Numbered from the stretch's first letter, positions 1 to 9,718 are shown. The stretch is DNA of 31,970 nt from Scybalousia_A sp964542225 (GCA_964542225.1 CAZITO010000012.1:1-31970); one strand, 5' to 3'. The notes: generated from the sequence alone by a model not told the origin. A program made the numbers and translations.

Positions 1-71
1 ACCCATCAATTAAATTTTCCGAAAAAATATTTTTCGGCTCTTACTCAGCCTGTTTTCGTAAGGCAAAGCCG

Positions 72-103
72 CACCCGTTGGGTGTTTTATAAGGGCAAAG
101 CCG
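72..103 (+). repeat. Palindrome module 1 (CACCC-GTT-GGGTG plus trailer)
   Basis: A perfect 5-bp stem with a 3-base loop at 72-84 is followed directly by the trailer TTTTATAAGGGCAAAGCCG at 85-103. As RNA it would be a mini-hairpin followed by four U. It abuts the next module, giving a 32-bp step. Confidence 0.75.
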
Positions 104-134
104 CAAGTATAACTTGTTTTGTAGGGCAGAGCCG
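104..134 (+). repeat. Palindrome module 2 (CAAGT-ATA-ACTTG plus trailer)
   Basis: The stem at 104-108 pairs with 112-116 around the loop ATA, followed by TTTTGTAGGGCAGAGCCG at 117-134. The stem sequence differs completely from module 1 while the trailer is nearly identical, so pairing is kept although sequence is not. Confidence 0.75.
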
Positions 135-190
135 TTATTTTTTTTATTGTGGGTTAGCATAGGTTGTGATAAGTTAGTACAAAGACAGAG

Positions 191-216
191 CCGTTAAAGA
201 ATAATCTCTTTAACGG
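191..216 (-). terminator. Possible terminator hairpin downstream of clpB
   Basis: A perfect 10-bp stem (191-200 with 207-216) surrounds a 6-base loop. There is no clear T-run after it on the minus strand. Two smaller hairpins followed by TTTTG lie between it and the clpB stop codon, so clpB transcription could end at any of the three. Confidence 0.4.
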
Positions 217-275
217 CTTTGCCCTACAAAACAAGCGATGCTTGTGCCTGTGCCCTACAAAACACCCTGTGGGTG
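214..275 (-). repeat. Two palindrome modules abutting the clpB stop codon
   Basis: Read on the minus strand, the clpB stop codon (276-278) is followed at once by CACCC-ACA-GGGTG and then TTTTGTAGGGCACAGG. Next comes CAAGC-ATC-GCTTG, extendable to a 6-bp stem at 231-245, and TTTTGTAGGGCAAAGCCG. The two palindromes start 31 bp apart, the same step as on the opposite strand at 72-134. In RNA each hairpin plus UUUU looks like a minimal terminator. Confidence 0.7.
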
Positions 276-2435
276 CTATTTTAATTTGAATACCAATTGA
301 TTGTTTACGCAATCCATAATTATGGTAGTGTCTATTGGAAGTTTGTCGTCTATCAAAAGCATACTTAATTTGTTGGTTACAAGTTTTTGAATTGCACGTT
401 TAACCGGTCTTGCTCCAAGTAGCGGGTCATAACCTTCGGTTGCCAAATAGTCTAAAGCTTCTGTTGTATATTCCAAAGTAATTTTCTTTTCTTTAAGGGT
501 GGAAAGAAGTCTTTGCATTTGCAATTTTACTATTTCTCTAACCTGTGGGGCAAACAAAGGACGGAAAACAATTATCTCATCTATACGGTTCAAAAACTCA
601 GGTCGTATTGTCTTTTTCAACAATTCTTTTACTTGCTTTTCTGCTGTAGCCCAGTAAGAATCAATATTTTCCTTGCCCTTATTGATAGCCTCTTGCAAAA
701 ATTCACTACCAAGATTTGAGGTCATAATAATTATGGTATTCTTAAAGTCTACAACTCTTCCTTTTCCGTCTGTAAGTCTGCCATCTTCCAAAACCTGTAG
801 TAAAATATTGAATACATCGGGGTGTGCTTTTTCTATTTCGTCCAAAAGTACTATGGAATAAGGTTTCCTTCTTACTGCTTCGGTTAGTTGTCCGCCTTCT
901 TCGTAGCCTACGTATCCCGGAGGTGCTCCTATCAAACGAGAAACCGAATACCTTTCTTGATACTCCGACATATCTATTCGTATCATCAAATTCTCATCGT
1001 CAAACATCAATTCTGCCAAAGCCCTTGCCAACTCTGTTTTTCCTACACCCGTAGAGCCCAAGAAAGCAAAAGAGCCTATTGGTTTTTTAGGGTCGCTCAA
1101 GCCAGAACGCGAACGTCTTATGGCATTGGAAATGGCTTCTATGGCTTCGTCTTGTCCTATTACTCGTTTTTTTAGTTCGTCCTCAAGTCTGAGAAGTTTT
1201 TCCTTTTCTGAGGTCATCATACGCATAACGGGAATACCTGTCCAACGAGAAACCACTTCGGCTATATGATTTTCGTCTACCTCTTCGGTTATCATTGCGT
1301 TGCCGTGTTGCAAATTTTTTAATTTATCTTGATAGTCTTTCAAGTCCTTTTCGGCAGTAGGAATTTTGGAATAACGCAATTCGGCCACTTTGGCATAGTC
1401 GCCGTCTCTTTCTGCTCTCTCAGCCAAATTTTTATAGGACTCTATCTTTTTTACCTCCTCAGAAATAGCATCCACAAGTACTTTTTCATTCTTCCATTGT
1501 GAAGTTAAAGTATCTTTTTCCTTTTTCAATTCATCTATTTCCTTGCTTAGTTGAGCGACTTTTTCCTCGTCTTTTTCTTTTTTGATGGCAACCCTTTCTA
1601 TTTCCAACTGGCGAAGTTTTCTGTCTACTTCGTCTAATTCTTCGGGTGATGAGTCTATTTCCATTCTCAATTTTGCTGCGGCCTCGTCTATCAAGTCTAT
1701 GGCCTTATCGGGCAGAAACCTATTGGTAATATAACGATTGGACATCTCGGCTGCGGCAATTATGGCGGCATCTTTGATTCTTACATGATGATGTATCTCA
1801 TATTTTTCCTTCAAGCCTCTAAGTATGGAAATTGTATCCTCAACGGTTGGCTCGTCTATCATAACCATTTGAAAACGCCTTTCCAATGCCTTGTCTTTCT
1901 CAAAATATTTTTGATACTCATCCAATGTTGTTGCTCCAATGGCTCTCAAATCGCCACGAGCAAGAGCAGGTTTAAGAATATTGGCGGCATCCATAGCGCC
2001 TTCTCCTCCGCCTGCTCCGACAAGGGTATGTATTTCGTCAATAAATAAAATTACATCTCCATTGGACTTAACCACATCGTTAACCACTCCTTTTAATCTC
2101 TCCTCAAATTCGCCCTTGTACTTTGCACCCGCTATCAAAGCACCCATATCTAAGGAATAAATCTTCTTATCTTTTAGATTTTCGGGTACATCGTTGTGAA
2201 ATATTCTTTGAGCCAAGCCTTCGGCTATTGCTGTTTTTCCCACTCCGGGCTCTCCCACAAGAACGGGATTGTTTTTCGTTCTACGTGAAAGAATCTGCAA
2301 AACTCTACGTATTTCTTCGTCCCTACCTATAACAGGGTCTAACTTATTGTTTTTAGCCTTGTCTATAAGATTAATGGCAAAACGCTCCAAATTAGGATAT
2401 TTGTTATTTGCCGTGTTGTTATTTAAGTTTTCCAT
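276..2435 (-). CDS. clpB: ClpB-type disaggregase lacking the N-domain
   Basis: Hsp100 AAA+ unfoldase of 719 residues that by family pulls polypeptides out of aggregates with DnaK. D1 has Walker A GEPGVGKT at 61-68, pore tyrosine Y106 (GAKYKG), Walker B ending DE at 133-134 and arginine fingers R186/R187. A long coiled-coil middle domain (about 266-380) marks ClpB rather than ClpA/ClpC. D2 has Walker A GSTGVGKT at 460-467, pore Y508, Walker B ending DE at 532-533 and sensor-2 GARP at 674-677. No ClpP-binding IGL/IGF loop is seen. Full-length ClpB is near 860 residues. Here the first ~145 residues (Clp N-domain) are missing, and D1 begins almost at the ATG. The 113 bp up to sprA cannot encode it. 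The form resembles the short isoform that E. coli makes from an internal start. Confidence 0.95.
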   Translation of the reverse strand: MENLNNNTANNKYPNLERFAINLIDKAKNNKLDPVIGRDEEIRRVLQILSRRTKNNPVLVGEPGVGKTAIAEGLAQRIFHNDVPENLKDKKIYSLDMGALIAGAKYKGEFEERLKGVVNDVVKSNGDVILFIDEIHTLVGAGGGEGAMDAANILKPALARGDLRAIGATTLDEYQKYFEKDKALERRFQMVMIDEPTVEDTISILRGLKEKYEIHHHVRIKDAAIIAAAEMSNRYITNRFLPDKAIDLIDEAAAKLRMEIDSSPEELDEVDRKLRQLEIERVAIKKEKDEEKVAQLSKEIDELKKEKDTLTSQWKNEKVLVDAISEEVKKIESYKNLAERAERDGDYAKVAELRYSKIPTAEKDLKDYQDKLKNLQHGNAMITEEVDENHIAEVVSRWTGIPVMRMMTSEKEKLLRLEDELKKRVIGQDEAIEAISNAIRRSRSGLSDPKKPIGSFAFLGSTGVGKTELARALAELMFDDENLMIRIDMSEYQERYSVSRLIGAPPGYVGYEEGGQLTEAVRRKPYSIVLLDEIEKAHPDVFNILLQVLEDGRLTDGKGRVVDFKNTIIIMTSNLGSEFLQEAINKGKENIDSYWATAEKQVKELLKKTIRPEFLNRIDEIIVFRPLFAPQVREIVKLQMQRLLSTLKEKKITLEYTTEALDYLATEGYDPLLGARPVKRAIQKLVTNKLSMLLIDDKLPIDTTIIMDCVNNQLVFKLK

Positions 2436-2499
2436 ATTATTAAATTTTTCTTTTTTATGAAAAACGTGATAAACAAAAAACGTGCGAGTTAAGGTTTTG

Positions 2500-2551
2500 A
2501 TGTCAAAAAGTCTGTTTTATGACTTTTGCGTATGTCAAAAAGTCTGTTTTA
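2500..2551. repeat. Two 20-bp direct repeats, 32-bp step, upstream of clpB
   Basis: The same 20 bases (ATGTCAAAAAGTCTGTTTTA) occur at 2500-2519 and 2532-2551. The second copy includes the sprA stop codon. They lie 65-116 bp upstream of the clpB ATG, where no TAnnTTTG promoter box is visible. On the minus strand each copy carries TTTTTGACAT. A 7-bp pairing between GACTTTT (2521-2527) and AAAAGTC (2506-2512) could also end sprA transcription. Nearby, AAAAACGTG is also duplicated (2460-2468 and 2475-2483). Confidence 0.7.
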
Positions 2552-5500
2552 CAAAACTATACGCAAGGAAAAGCCTCCCTCTGTTGTGGAATTTGGATAA
2601 GAGGAAGATATATAAGGAGTGTTTATGGTTATATCAAAAAATGCTTTTAATATAATTTTTTCTGTCAAAGAATACTCGCCAGAAAGATTAAGAGTGGTTA
2701 CCTTTGTACCTGCTGATACTATGTTTACATTTTGGTCTATTTTTCTCAAAACCGTTTTATTGGTGGTTATTGATAAATCGGCTTTTAGCAAAATATCACT
2801 CTTAAATTGTCTTACGTTTTGTCCTCCTGTTCTCACACTGATGGCAACATCCTTAAATCTATAACCACCTCCAAAGACGAACCCATAACGATTTATTTCA
2901 GTCAACTGTGTATTGGCAAAAGAAAGAGAAAGAGAACGCTCTTTTTTGAATTCAAAGTTGAGTTGCAAAGAGTTTTTCAGATTTATATCCACTTTTATCA
3001 AAGGACTCAACTGCTCGTTTATAAGAATTTGGTTTATGGTGTGCTTTGGAATAAAATTGTTGTTGATGGAATTTCTAACCCACTCCGTACCATAATCATA
3101 ATCGGAAACATCCGGTACTGCAGTGTTAGTATAGAAAGAGGATATATTATAGTTACAAGTATAATTTGAGGATATGGTTATGGAGTTTGCCCATTTTTTC
3201 ACCCAATCTTTTTTGCCCAATCCTGTGTAGGTTATTCGCCAATTCGGTAAAGGCATTTTTAGAAAAGGAGAAAGCGATTGAGAAGAAACACTCTTGCCCG
3301 AGTAAGCGGCAAGAAAAGCAGGTATTAAAACTTGTTGCGAAGTAGCACCATAACCATCGGGATAATATTTGCCGTTGGCAGTATCCAAAACAGGCTCTCC
3401 GTTATAATCGGAATTGTGTCTGCTGTTTTCCTTTGCCAATCTGTCTGCCACAACGGAGCGATTTGTCAAAAACTCTTCAAAAGTACTGCTTACATTGTTT
3501 TTGTCCATACCTTTGAACATTGTTCCCAAAGCAAAAAATGTAATACTGTAACTGCCATTGCGATAAGGAGTGGTTGGTCCCAAAATTCTGTCTTCTATTT
3601 TGTTGTATTTATAATAAGCACTGTACTGTTCGCTTTCGGTACGTTTAAAGGTTAAATCTATGTTAAAATCACTTATCGGTTCTATTTTTACTTGGGCATT
3701 GATATTTTTACTCATTTTGGAAAGATAGGCTGCATTGAGCATTGTATCTGTTGAAAGCCATCCTCTGCGTATGGCCTCAGGCATAATATTTTTTTGTGAG
3801 CCAAAAACAAAACCCACACCCGGAGCCCAATGTTCATTTGGTTGCATACCAAAATATTTTGCCCTTGGCATAAATCCCGGTACATAAATACCATCATTTA
3901 ACCCGTATGTAAAATTAACGGACTTGACGCTTGTAAGCAGACGGACAGAGAAATACATAACTTCTTTGAGCCAAGAATTTTTTGTTGAGTCTGCTAAGGA
4001 GTCCGTTGCTTCTTGTTTTTCCATATTACGTTTTGGAGCCTTAGGCATGGATAGTTTTGAGGTTTTATTATTCTTGGTTTTTTCATAAGCCTTTTGTATA
4101 AAAGGAACTTTGTTATACACGGTTGCAAAATTAGCATTGGCAGTAACGTTGATTCTACGGGAGTTTTCTATTGTATTGCCCAAATTTTTGGTTGCCTCTG
4201 TGGAGGATTGGAAAGTATATTGACCTGTGTAAGAAGTATTTAATCTTAACCAAGAAAACAAAGGTATTTTATTGATAGGTATGTTGTAGTTAAGTTGCAA
4301 TTGTTGGTGAAACTGCTGTGCTTTACCCAAATCTTTTATGGAATTCCAAACACTGTCCTTTTTGGAACGAGTATCCAAACGACCTCGAGGCTCTTCTATC
4401 AAAGCGTTCATAGTGGCTGAATAGTCCATACGCAAATTGGAGGTAAAGTCCCACTTCAAACCATACTCTCTATTCCAATAGAAGTTTTGATAATAAGTAG
4501 GCTCCATAATAACCAATCCTTGCGACTTGGAGCGAAGCATATTTTCTTGGAAATCTTTCAGCATATCACTCCTAAAGGTTATGTTTTTGGGCTTGAAGTT
4601 TATTGTCAAATCTCTTATTATTGCAAAAGACTTACTCCTAAAAGCAGGTACTTTGTTAAAAGGTTTCCAGCCTTTTTGTTGTATATCGTATTGATAATTA
4701 AGAATAAGACGATTTTGTGTGCGTTCATCGTATTCTACATCCACATTTCTACTGTAGTTACGCGTATAAGAATAAGAAAGACTAAAGTTTTCTATATCAA
4801 AGAAATGTCGTTTTGCAGAGGAGCCGACCCTTTCTTTTCTTATATTCATAAAAGAGAAGTTGGTGATATCGTTGTAATCTTGCACCATGTGTCTTATGGA
4901 ATCTCTTTCTCTTTCTGTTCTGTAGGAAAGCAAGTCTTCCTTTAAGAAAACATCGGGGTCAAGTGAGTTGTATCGTGGGTTGCTGACGGTTTTTGAATAA
5001 TCAAAATGAAAAGGCAACCTGATGCCAAACCTGTCGGGAAAGAATTTGCCAAGTTCCAAATTTGTAGCCACATCAAAGGTGGAAACATTGTCTTGTGAAA
5101 TGGTGGAAACTGTTTGCTCTATGGTTCCAAAACCTGCGGATTTGTAAGAACCGCTCAAAGCCAAATCTCCCAAGTCAGCCAAATTGGTTCTCAACGCTCC
5201 TCGCACAGCCCAGCCCTTTGTTCTATCAAAATCTGTCAGACGCAACTCATTAACCCAAACCTCAACACTCTTTGGCAACATATCATCTTCATCATAAAGA
5301 TGTTGCTTTTTAGGGTTACGCATTCCTATCATTAAGACCTTGACATTGGCAATGTTCGGCGAACCTAAAACTGTTATTTTTCTGCCATTAATGTATTCGG
5401 TATAAGGCACACTCGTAGAATAATTGGAATTTCCGCCTCTTATCAAAGCATTTCGGTTGGTCTTTACCTTTACGATGGAGTCCAATTCTATTTCTATATT

Positions 5501-8500
5501 GTTGGCCTCAGGCCAAACAACCTTGTCTTCCAACATTGAGGTATACCAAGGGGTAAAGGTCAAAGGCAATTCATATTCGTAATAATTGGACGTAAAATCA
5601 GTACCCAAACGCAAGAATAAGGACACCTCCCCATCTTTATAGTCATCAAACTCATTGACCTTCTCGGCATGGACAAACATTTTCAATTTATTGTATTGTC
5701 TCATATCGTAGTCCATGGTTTTATAGATGGCACGAGCATCTCCATCAGCCAAGTTGGTTACTTTTAAGGACAAAGACTGTTCGTTTTGTTGTATATAACT
5801 TGTTGTGGAGTATTGTTTTTCTCTTTCTATTCCGGGTGGCAGACAATAACCGACAGGAGAGCGTTTTCCATTCTCCTCTATATTTACCGTTCCTATTGTA
5901 AGAGTGGTGTTTTCGGCTTGAGTACCTGTAGGTATTTGTCCCAAAGAAAGCAGGTTGTCATTATATTTTCGCCACTCGGCACTGACCAACTCAAAAGAAG
6001 CAAAACGCAGAATAACAGGCTTTTTAAACCCTCTGAGGAATGTTCGCATAAATCTTATGCTTTGATAACCCTCAATGTTGCCTATTTTCCTATTAGGTTC
6101 CCTAACGGGTATTTTGAAATGATACCATTTGCAATTTGTTGTACTTCCGTTTGCCAAAGAAACATTGTAAGCCTCTTGGATATCATCTATATAATTTTCT
6201 CCCACATTCATGTGAGCGGGGTCTAAAATTATCTCATATTCATAATAATTTTCTGCTTCAGAAAGAGTGTTATCTTGGTTGATATCTTCCACATTTGGCA
6301 AAGAAGTTGCTTGTTGTGATTCCCCCGAAGAGGTAATAGAGGAGTTGCCTTCAGGGTTGTTATATCGTTTATAGCGGTCGGTTATTTTGGCATTAAGTCT
6401 ATCATATTCATCTGAGCGAAAATACATAAAGTCATCAGCCGAAGGGTCATTTAATAATTTTTGATATCCTTCCTCTGATACCATATTTTGATTAACACTC
6501 AAAAAACGTTCAAAGAAACTTTGTTCATCCAAAGAATTAAGTCCATCGTAGCCTATGTCTTGATATTGTCTTGAATTATTATCGTTGGAGAAAGCATTTA
6601 CGACAACTTGCAACTTAGGTACTCTTCCCCATATTGTAGTGTCAACATTTTCTACCACGGCAGAAGTCGGCAAACCATTTTCATAACTTTTTCTGCCGTC
6701 TCTTAATATATCCTCGGAAACATCACCAAGATTAAAATAAAGTCTGCCTCCTTCACTATCGGGGTCTTCTATAAATGGGTCCATCAACCAAAAATCTATG
6801 GACTCAATATTGGCAGATTCAAAATCCGTTGCGTCAAGTTTTCTCATAATACCGCCCCAACGTGTCTCTGGATTGTTAAGATTGGCATCAGCATCCAATC
6901 CTTTGGACCAAGCAGAAAGTGTATCATAGTTGTAAGGACCTCTTTCTTGAGGATAAAAGGCAATATTAAATTCGTGAATATTATTTCTTTGTCCTTGTAC
7001 CAATTCTTTGTTTGGATAAACCTCTGATTCCAATATTTCTCTTGCGTAAGGCTTGCTCCTATCATCATTGTTTATATTGCTTGGAGCGGCTCCGTTATAA
7101 AAATTATCATCTATGGAATACCATGCAATTTTTGCCCTGTTGAAGCCGTAGGCAAGACCGGAGTTTTTAAATGTTTCCGGGAAAAGCGGGTTGGGTGAAT
7201 CATAGTCTTGAGGTGTTGAAGCCAAGAACCACGCATTAACCGCCCTCAAATCATAACTTCTTTTGCTTGTTTCAAAATCATCTATGTATGCCGTACCCGA
7301 AGAACCAATGGCAGCCGAGTTGCCCGGTATGAATTGTGCTATTTCGCCCTCAAAAGTCAATGTGGAAGGGGTGTTTGTGCTATAAAAAGGCAACCAATCC
7401 ATAATTTTGGTAATAAAAGGTACTTGCTTGGTAAAATGTATATCAAAACCTAAAAGACTATTGCTTATAGGTTCTTCACCATAATTTACCTTTTGTGTTA
7501 TAGGTGATTCGTGCAGGTGCATAAAGGTAGCACCCAAAGACAACTCAGGCGAAACAGTATAAGTTCCCCTTACTCCAAACATCCATTTTGTAGTCATGGA
7601 AAAAGTTGAGTTGCTTTCCGTTGAAACAGTTATTGGAGTACCCGAGGAAAGATACGCACCGTTAATAATCTTTACTCTTCCCATAGCGTAATCTACTGTG
7701 TAATCCACTCCTTCTTGCAGTTGTATTCCTCCCGCCATAACGGTAACGCTCCCTTGTGGCACATTGACAGTTCCCAAACTTATCTCTCCCCCCGAAGAAG
7801 AGGAACGATATCTGCCTTCCAAGTAGTACTTATTTTTTTCTGTATATTGTTGTGCTTGAGAACGAGTGAGAGTATATAAAGAGTCAAAACAATATTTATT
7901 GGCATATTCTTCATCATTTAGCATTTCTCTGAGGTCCCTGCCAAAAGGTTCAACCAAAGGAAAATAAATCAAACCACGTGAAGAATTTACTAAGCCCATG
8001 GATGAGGAAGAAATCTCCACATAATCAAATACTCCGTCTGGATACATATTTTGCTTTGTATCCATTCTGTCCAAACCAAAAACTTGAAGCAAAGGCACGG
8101 AAGCCAAAGGTCCTTCCGTAAAATACCCTGTTTCCACTCCTTCCTCGTCGCCAAGATACATAATGTTGAGACGAAAATCCTCAGAAGAAAGTTGCGAAGA
8201 ACCTATCCAATAAACATTTTTCATCATCAACTTCCAAATAGGATTTCTTACATTCAAAGAAGATGACTTCAATAATTTAACAACCAAAGTATTCGGGTCG
8301 GTAACACCCTCGTCCGAAAATTCTCCGACTTGATAAACCGTAGTATCTCCAACTATTTGGTATTGAAAAGCAACTGCCAAAACTTGGTCGTTAGACAAAG
8401 ATTGATTCAAAGAAATAAAGCCGAGTTGAGAGTTTAGAGTATATTCACTTTCGGCAAGTTTTCTTGCGCTTTCCACCTTTTCATAATTTTGCCCGGAGAC

Positions 8501-9709
8501 AAACCCCATTCCCTGCAATACGTTACCAACTGTGTTTATATTTCTCAAAGAAGAAGGATTGGCTATAAGAAACAAATCATTTGAAAGTTCATTATCAGGA
8601 TATTCCGAGCCGTAAGGGTTAGTAAAATTTGGTGTTGTACAATAGGGATTTTTTTCGCCCAAATCGGCAAAAGCCACAATATTTCTGTTGTTATTGACAG
8701 CACTTCCTATATTGGTTTTCCATACTTCTATTCTTGTGATTACAATATTGCTATTAATTATAGGAAAAGTAGACATTGCCTTGTTGTAATTATCATAGAA
8801 ATATTGCGATAGAAAAAAGTGCTTGTTTTCATCGTATTCGTCTGCTTTGAAATTGAATTCTTGCGTCTGCGCTCCGTTTTGAACGGTTATGGACTGGCTT
8901 TCGCTTTTTTGTTGAGATGCCAAAAGGTCAAGCAATAAATTTCCGAATTTTAATCTTGTCTTTACCCCAAAAAGATTTTGCACTCCTGTTATAAGAGTTG
9001 TAGGCAAAGCAAAAGACACGTTTCCGGCCTCCAAAAGTTGAAGTATATCATCTTCTTTGCCTTCATACTTAAATTTCAAAAGTTCTTTTTCAAAATCAAA
9101 TGTCGCTCCACTGTTATAGTTAAAATTAAAAGACACAGCATTACCTATCTGTGCCAAAGCGTTAAATTGTAAATCCTCATCAAAATCAAATCGTGTAACA
9201 CTTCTTGCATTTTCATTTAAGGACAGGTTTTCGTTTTTGTTGTTAACCAAAGCAAACTTCAAATCTATACCGCCAGAAAGCCTTATATCAATATCTTGTC
9301 CTCCAAAAATTTTGTCCATCCATTCGCTATTGATTCTAAGTTTTGGAATCAGTGTAGAAAGGCTCTCTTCATTTTGTAGCAAAACGGCACTTCCAGCCTT
9401 GTTTTTCCAATAAGAGTCTATCATTCTGTCCAAATCATACTTCTGATACTCATCAAAAGACAATTTTCTTGCCTCTATAACCACATCGCCCACTTTTTTT
9501 ACCTCTATGTATTCGTTGTTTATGGGGTCGTATTGTACAGAGGTGGTTATATTTTGAGGTTCTTGCAAATAAAGAGGACTATCTTCGTTTGTTTTAATAG
9601 GATAATGAAGAGTATCGGGAGGATACAAACCAATATTGTTTGCAAACCCTTCCAAGCAGGCAAAAACAAAAAATAATATTAATAATATACAATGCTTTCT
9701 TATGGTCAT
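2549..9709 (-). CDS. sprA: Type IX secretion outer-membrane translocon SprA/Sov
   Basis: Giant outer-membrane protein of 2386 residues, close to the known length of SprA (about 2400) and Sov (about 2500). By family it forms the very large beta-barrel through which type IX cargo crosses the outer membrane. A signal peptide is visible (basic start, hydrophobic stretch to about residue 20, likely cut near GFAN). The N-terminal part has the SprA features: YDPINNEYIEVKKVGDVVIE and the DRMIDSYWKNKAG segment. Long strand-rich regions follow, and the chain ends in an amphipathic strand finishing RIVL. It starts 9 bp after the ruvA stop codon, so the two are probably co-transcribed; this pairing is common in Bacteroidota. 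No other type IX components and no cargo with a C-terminal sorting domain were recognised here. Confidence 0.95.
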   Translation of the reverse strand: MTIRKHCILLILFFVFACLEGFANNIGLYPPDTLHYPIKTNEDSPLYLQEPQNITTSVQYDPINNEYIEVKKVGDVVIEARKLSFDEYQKYDLDRMIDSYWKNKAGSAVLLQNEESLSTLIPKLRINSEWMDKIFGGQDIDIRLSGGIDLKFALVNNKNENLSLNENARSVTRFDFDEDLQFNALAQIGNAVSFNFNYNSGATFDFEKELLKFKYEGKEDDILQLLEAGNVSFALPTTLITGVQNLFGVKTRLKFGNLLLDLLASQQKSESQSITVQNGAQTQEFNFKADEYDENKHFFLSQYFYDNYNKAMSTFPIINSNIVITRIEVWKTNIGSAVNNNRNIVAFADLGEKNPYCTTPNFTNPYGSEYPDNELSNDLFLIANPSSLRNINTVGNVLQGMGFVSGQNYEKVESARKLAESEYTLNSQLGFISLNQSLSNDQVLAVAFQYQIVGDTTVYQVGEFSDEGVTDPNTLVVKLLKSSSLNVRNPIWKLMMKNVYWIGSSQLSSEDFRLNIMYLGDEEGVETGYFTEGPLASVPLLQVFGLDRMDTKQNMYPDGVFDYVEISSSSMGLVNSSRGLIYFPLVEPFGRDLREMLNDEEYANKYCFDSLYTLTRSQAQQYTEKNKYYLEGRYRSSSSGGEISLGTVNVPQGSVTVMAGGIQLQEGVDYTVDYAMGRVKIINGAYLSSGTPITVSTESNSTFSMTTKWMFGVRGTYTVSPELSLGATFMHLHESPITQKVNYGEEPISNSLLGFDIHFTKQVPFITKIMDWLPFYSTNTPSTLTFEGEIAQFIPGNSAAIGSSGTAYIDDFETSKRSYDLRAVNAWFLASTPQDYDSPNPLFPETFKNSGLAYGFNRAKIAWYSIDDNFYNGAAPSNINNDDRSKPYAREILESEVYPNKELVQGQRNNIHEFNIAFYPQERGPYNYDTLSAWSKGLDADANLNNPETRWGGIMRKLDATDFESANIESIDFWLMDPFIEDPDSEGGRLYFNLGDVSEDILRDGRKSYENGLPTSAVVENVDTTIWGRVPKLQVVVNAFSNDNNSRQYQDIGYDGLNSLDEQSFFERFLSVNQNMVSEEGYQKLLNDPSADDFMYFRSDEYDRLNAKITDRYKRYNNPEGNSSITSSGESQQATSLPNVEDINQDNTLSEAENYYEYEIILDPAHMNVGENYIDDIQEAYNVSLANGSTTNCKWYHFKIPVREPNRKIGNIEGYQSIRFMRTFLRGFKKPVILRFASFELVSAEWRKYNDNLLSLGQIPTGTQAENTTLTIGTVNIEENGKRSPVGYCLPPGIEREKQYSTTSYIQQNEQSLSLKVTNLADGDARAIYKTMDYDMRQYNKLKMFVHAEKVNEFDDYKDGEVSLFLRLGTDFTSNYYEYELPLTFTPWYTSMLEDKVVWPEANNIEIELDSIVKVKTNRNALIRGGNSNYSTSVPYTEYINGRKITVLGSPNIANVKVLMIGMRNPKKQHLYDEDDMLPKSVEVWVNELRLTDFDRTKGWAVRGALRTNLADLGDLALSGSYKSAGFGTIEQTVSTISQDNVSTFDVATNLELGKFFPDRFGIRLPFHFDYSKTVSNPRYNSLDPDVFLKEDLLSYRTERERDSIRHMVQDYNDITNFSFMNIRKERVGSSAKRHFFDIENFSLSYSYTRNYSRNVDVEYDERTQNRLILNYQYDIQQKGWKPFNKVPAFRSKSFAIIRDLTINFKPKNITFRSDMLKDFQENMLRSKSQGLVIMEPTYYQNFYWNREYGLKWDFTSNLRMDYSATMNALIEEPRGRLDTRSKKDSVWNSIKDLGKAQQFHQQLQLNYNIPINKIPLFSWLRLNTSYTGQYTFQSSTEATKNLGNTIENSRRINVTANANFATVYNKVPFIQKAYEKTKNNKTSKLSMPKAPKRNMEKQEATDSLADSTKNSWLKEVMYFSVRLLTSVKSVNFTYGLNDGIYVPGFMPRAKYFGMQPNEHWAPGVGFVFGSQKNIMPEAIRRGWLSTDTMLNAAYLSKMSKNINAQVKIEPISDFNIDLTFKRTESEQYSAYYKYNKIEDRILGPTTPYRNGSYSITFFALGTMFKGMDKNNVSSTFEEFLTNRSVVADRLAKENSRHNSDYNGEPVLDTANGKYYPDGYGATSQQVLIPAFLAAYSGKSVSSQSLSPFLKMPLPNWRITYTGLGKKDWVKKWANSITISSNYTCNYNISSFYTNTAVPDVSDYDYGTEWVRNSINNNFIPKHTINQILINEQLSPLIKVDINLKNSLQLNFEFKKERSLSLSFANTQLTEINRYGFVFGGGYRFKDVAISVRTGGQNVRQFKSDILLKADLSITTNKTVLRKIDQNVNIVSAGTKVTTLNLSGEYSLTEKIILKAFFDITINTPYISSSYPNSTTEGGFSLRIVL

Positions 9710-9718
9710 TAGGAGAGA

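Larger units (their letters stand above)
1..275. repeat. Composite intergenic repeat, copy A, with palindrome modules
   Basis: No gene lies here. The first ~200 bases match, with divergence, 15305-15470 on the plus strand and 31690-31865 on the minus strand. Shared blocks in order are ATCAATTAAATTTT, TTTTTCGGCTC, TCAGCCTGTTTT, AAGGCAAAGCC and GGGTTAGCATAGGTTG. This copy is enlarged by palindrome modules: 13-bp 5-3-5 palindromes at 72-84 and 104-116 on the plus strand, and at 232-244 and 263-275 reading on the minus strand. Each is followed by a trailer close to TTTTRTARGGCAAAGCCG. Positions 151-180 are three exact 10-bp units. The left edge of the window cuts the copy. Confidence 0.8.

Noticed and set aside
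72..275. CRISPR-like look of units spaced 31-32 bp
   Set aside because: The conserved part (trailer) and variable part abut with no spacer of constant length between direct repeats, the variable part is itself a palindrome, units occur in both orientations, and no cas gene is present.
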